A stretch of DNA of 15,540 nucleotides from Ruminococcus sp. UBA3665 (lineage in GTDB: Bacteria; Bacillota; Clostridia; Oscillospirales; Ruminococcaceae), in contig DFJS01000077.1 of assembly GCA_002373165.1 (NCBI GenBank), positions 1 to 15,540 on the forward strand, given 5' to 3'. Of this stretch, positions 14,540 through 15,540 are shown piece by piece. A model generated the notes under the pieces. That model had not been told where the DNA came from. It saw only the letters and a list, made by a program, of their open reading frames with translations, and did no database searches. A program made the position numbers and the translations under genes. Numbering within the stretch: the first letter of the stretch is position 1; each line of letters opens with the position of its first letter.

Positions 14540-15540
14540 TTAAATTTTTGTAATATCAATTAATTCTACATCATTCATGGTTCTGCCGGATAACAGCACA
14601 TTCGCAAGAGCATTTGCAGTATCAACAGCCGTCAGCGAACAGATGGAACGCTCTACGGATTTCCGGCGCATTCTCACGCTGTCACGGGCAGGCATACGGC
14701 CTTTGGCAGAAGTCGAAATCATATAGTGAATCTTTCCGGATTCCAGCAAATCAATTGTATTAGGCGAGCCTTCCGAAATTTTTCTGACCGTGTTGGTTGC
14801 AATCATGTTTCTGTTCAGATAGCTTGCCGTTCCGCTGGTGGCATAGAGTTCAAAGCCCATACGGGAAAATTTTTCGGCAATGCGAATCATTTCTTTCTTT
14901 TCGCTGTCACGGACGGAAATCAGTACGCCGCCCTCTTTCTTGAGATCATATCCGGCGGCAACAAGGCCTTTCAGAAGAGCATCTTCAAAATTTTTGCCAA
15001 TGCCTAAACATTCGCCTGTCGATTTCATTTCAGGCCCCAGCATAGTATCCACATCCTGGAGCTTCTCAAAACTGAATACAGGCACTTTGACAGCAACATA
15101 ATCTCCGGCAGGATGAAGGCCTGTTTCATAGCCGAGTTCTTTCAGTGTTGCGCCGAACATGATTTTTGTCGCAATATCTACCATGGGGATTCCCGTTACT
15201 TTGCTGATATACGGCACGGTTCTGGAAGAACGCGGATTGACTTCGATGACATAGACTTCTCCCCGGTAGACAACGTACTGAATATTCACCAGCCCGGAAA
15301 CATGCAGGGCAAGGGCAAGGCGTTTGGTATATTCTATAATTGTCTCTGTGATTTTCTTAGAGAGATTCTGCGCCGGATAAATCGAAATTGAGTCGCCGGA
15401 ATGTACCCCGGCGCGTTCGACGTGTTCCATAATGCCGGGAATCAGGAAATCCTTTCCGTCGCAGATGGCATCTACTTCAACTTCCGTACCCATCATGTAT
15501 TTATCAATCAGAACGGGATTTTCAATCATATGGGAAGTGA
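14540..15540 (-). CDS. carB: Carbamoyl-phosphate synthase large subunit, C-terminal part
   Basis: CarB makes carbamoyl phosphate from glutamine-derived ammonia, bicarbonate and two ATP, for pyrimidine and arginine synthesis. Only about the last 333 codons are in the window; the frame stays open to the right edge, so the ATG near 15529 is internal (family length is about 1070 residues). The visible part begins in the second ATP-grasp domain, with ENPVLIDKYMMGTEVEVDAI, VHSGDSISIYP and the catalytic-loop segment YVIEVNPRSSRTVPYISK. The C-terminal MGS-like regulatory domain follows, with LYATSGTASYL, a polar segment around PARDSVRMRRKSVERS, and TAVDTANALANVLLSG; in other CarB proteins this domain binds UMP, IMP or ornithine-type effectors. 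Identity is certain. The LRR gene follows 20 bp downstream. Confidence 0.98.
   Translation of the reverse strand, partial: TSHMIENPVLIDKYMMGTEVEVDAICDGKDFLIPGIMEHVERAGVHSGDSISIYPAQNLSKKITETIIEYTKRLALALHVSGLVNIQYVVYRGEVYVIEVNPRSSRTVPYISKVTGIPMVDIATKIMFGATLKELGYETGLHPAGDYVAVKVPVFSFEKLQDVDTMLGPEMKSTGECLGIGKNFEDALLKGLVAAGYDLKKEGGVLISVRDSEKKEMIRIAEKFSRMGFELYATSGTASYLNRNMIATNTVRKISEGSPNTIDLLESGKIHYMISTSAKGRMPARDSVRMRRKSVERSICSLTAVDTANALANVLLSGRTMNDVELIDITKI

Overview
The window looks like a chromosomal segment of a low-to-mid GC Gram-positive anaerobe of the class Clostridia, most likely the Ruminococcus/Oscillospiraceae group. This is inferred from the nusA-ylxR-ylxQ-infB-rbfA-nrnA-truB-ribF gene order, strong AAGGAGG-type ribosome binding sites, a lipoprotein signal peptide and a BspA-like leucine-rich repeat protein. 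No tRNA, rRNA, CRISPR array, insertion sequence or phage gene was seen.

Positions 1-7636 (+) are a tightly packed translation and RNA-metabolism operon: nusA (5' end outside the window), ylxR (rnpM), ylxQ, infB, an unrecognised acidic 110-codon gene, rbfA, nrnA, truB and ribF. Genes overlap or are separated by a few bases (ATGA and TAATG junctions), which points to translational coupling. The acidic gene sits where ylxP (DUF503) lies in Bacillus subtilis but does not resemble YlxP. The rpsO gene that often follows ribF is absent from the window.

Positions 7649-13690 (+) appear to be a second transcription unit, with a candidate promoter just after ribF. It encodes a Gld-type ABC system: ATPase, six-helix permease, membrane-anchored GldG-like subunit and DUF4340 membrane protein. 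A small soluble hypothetical protein and a cyclophilin-type peptidyl-prolyl isomerase lipoprotein follow. A strong intrinsic terminator closes the unit at 13654-13688. The whole unit points to an envelope function, but the transported substrate cannot be read from sequence.

Positions 13710-15540 (-) hold two convergent genes: the 3' part of carB (carbamoyl-phosphate synthase large subunit) and, 20 bp downstream, a leucine-rich repeat protein with no visible signal peptide, built from two similar modules.

Most of the window is ordinary core genome. The least explained parts are the acidic gene between infB and rbfA, the Gld-type/DUF4340/cyclophilin cluster, the two-module LRR protein after carB, and an altered GXXG loop in the first KH domain of NusA. 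No clearly new multi-gene system was identified.
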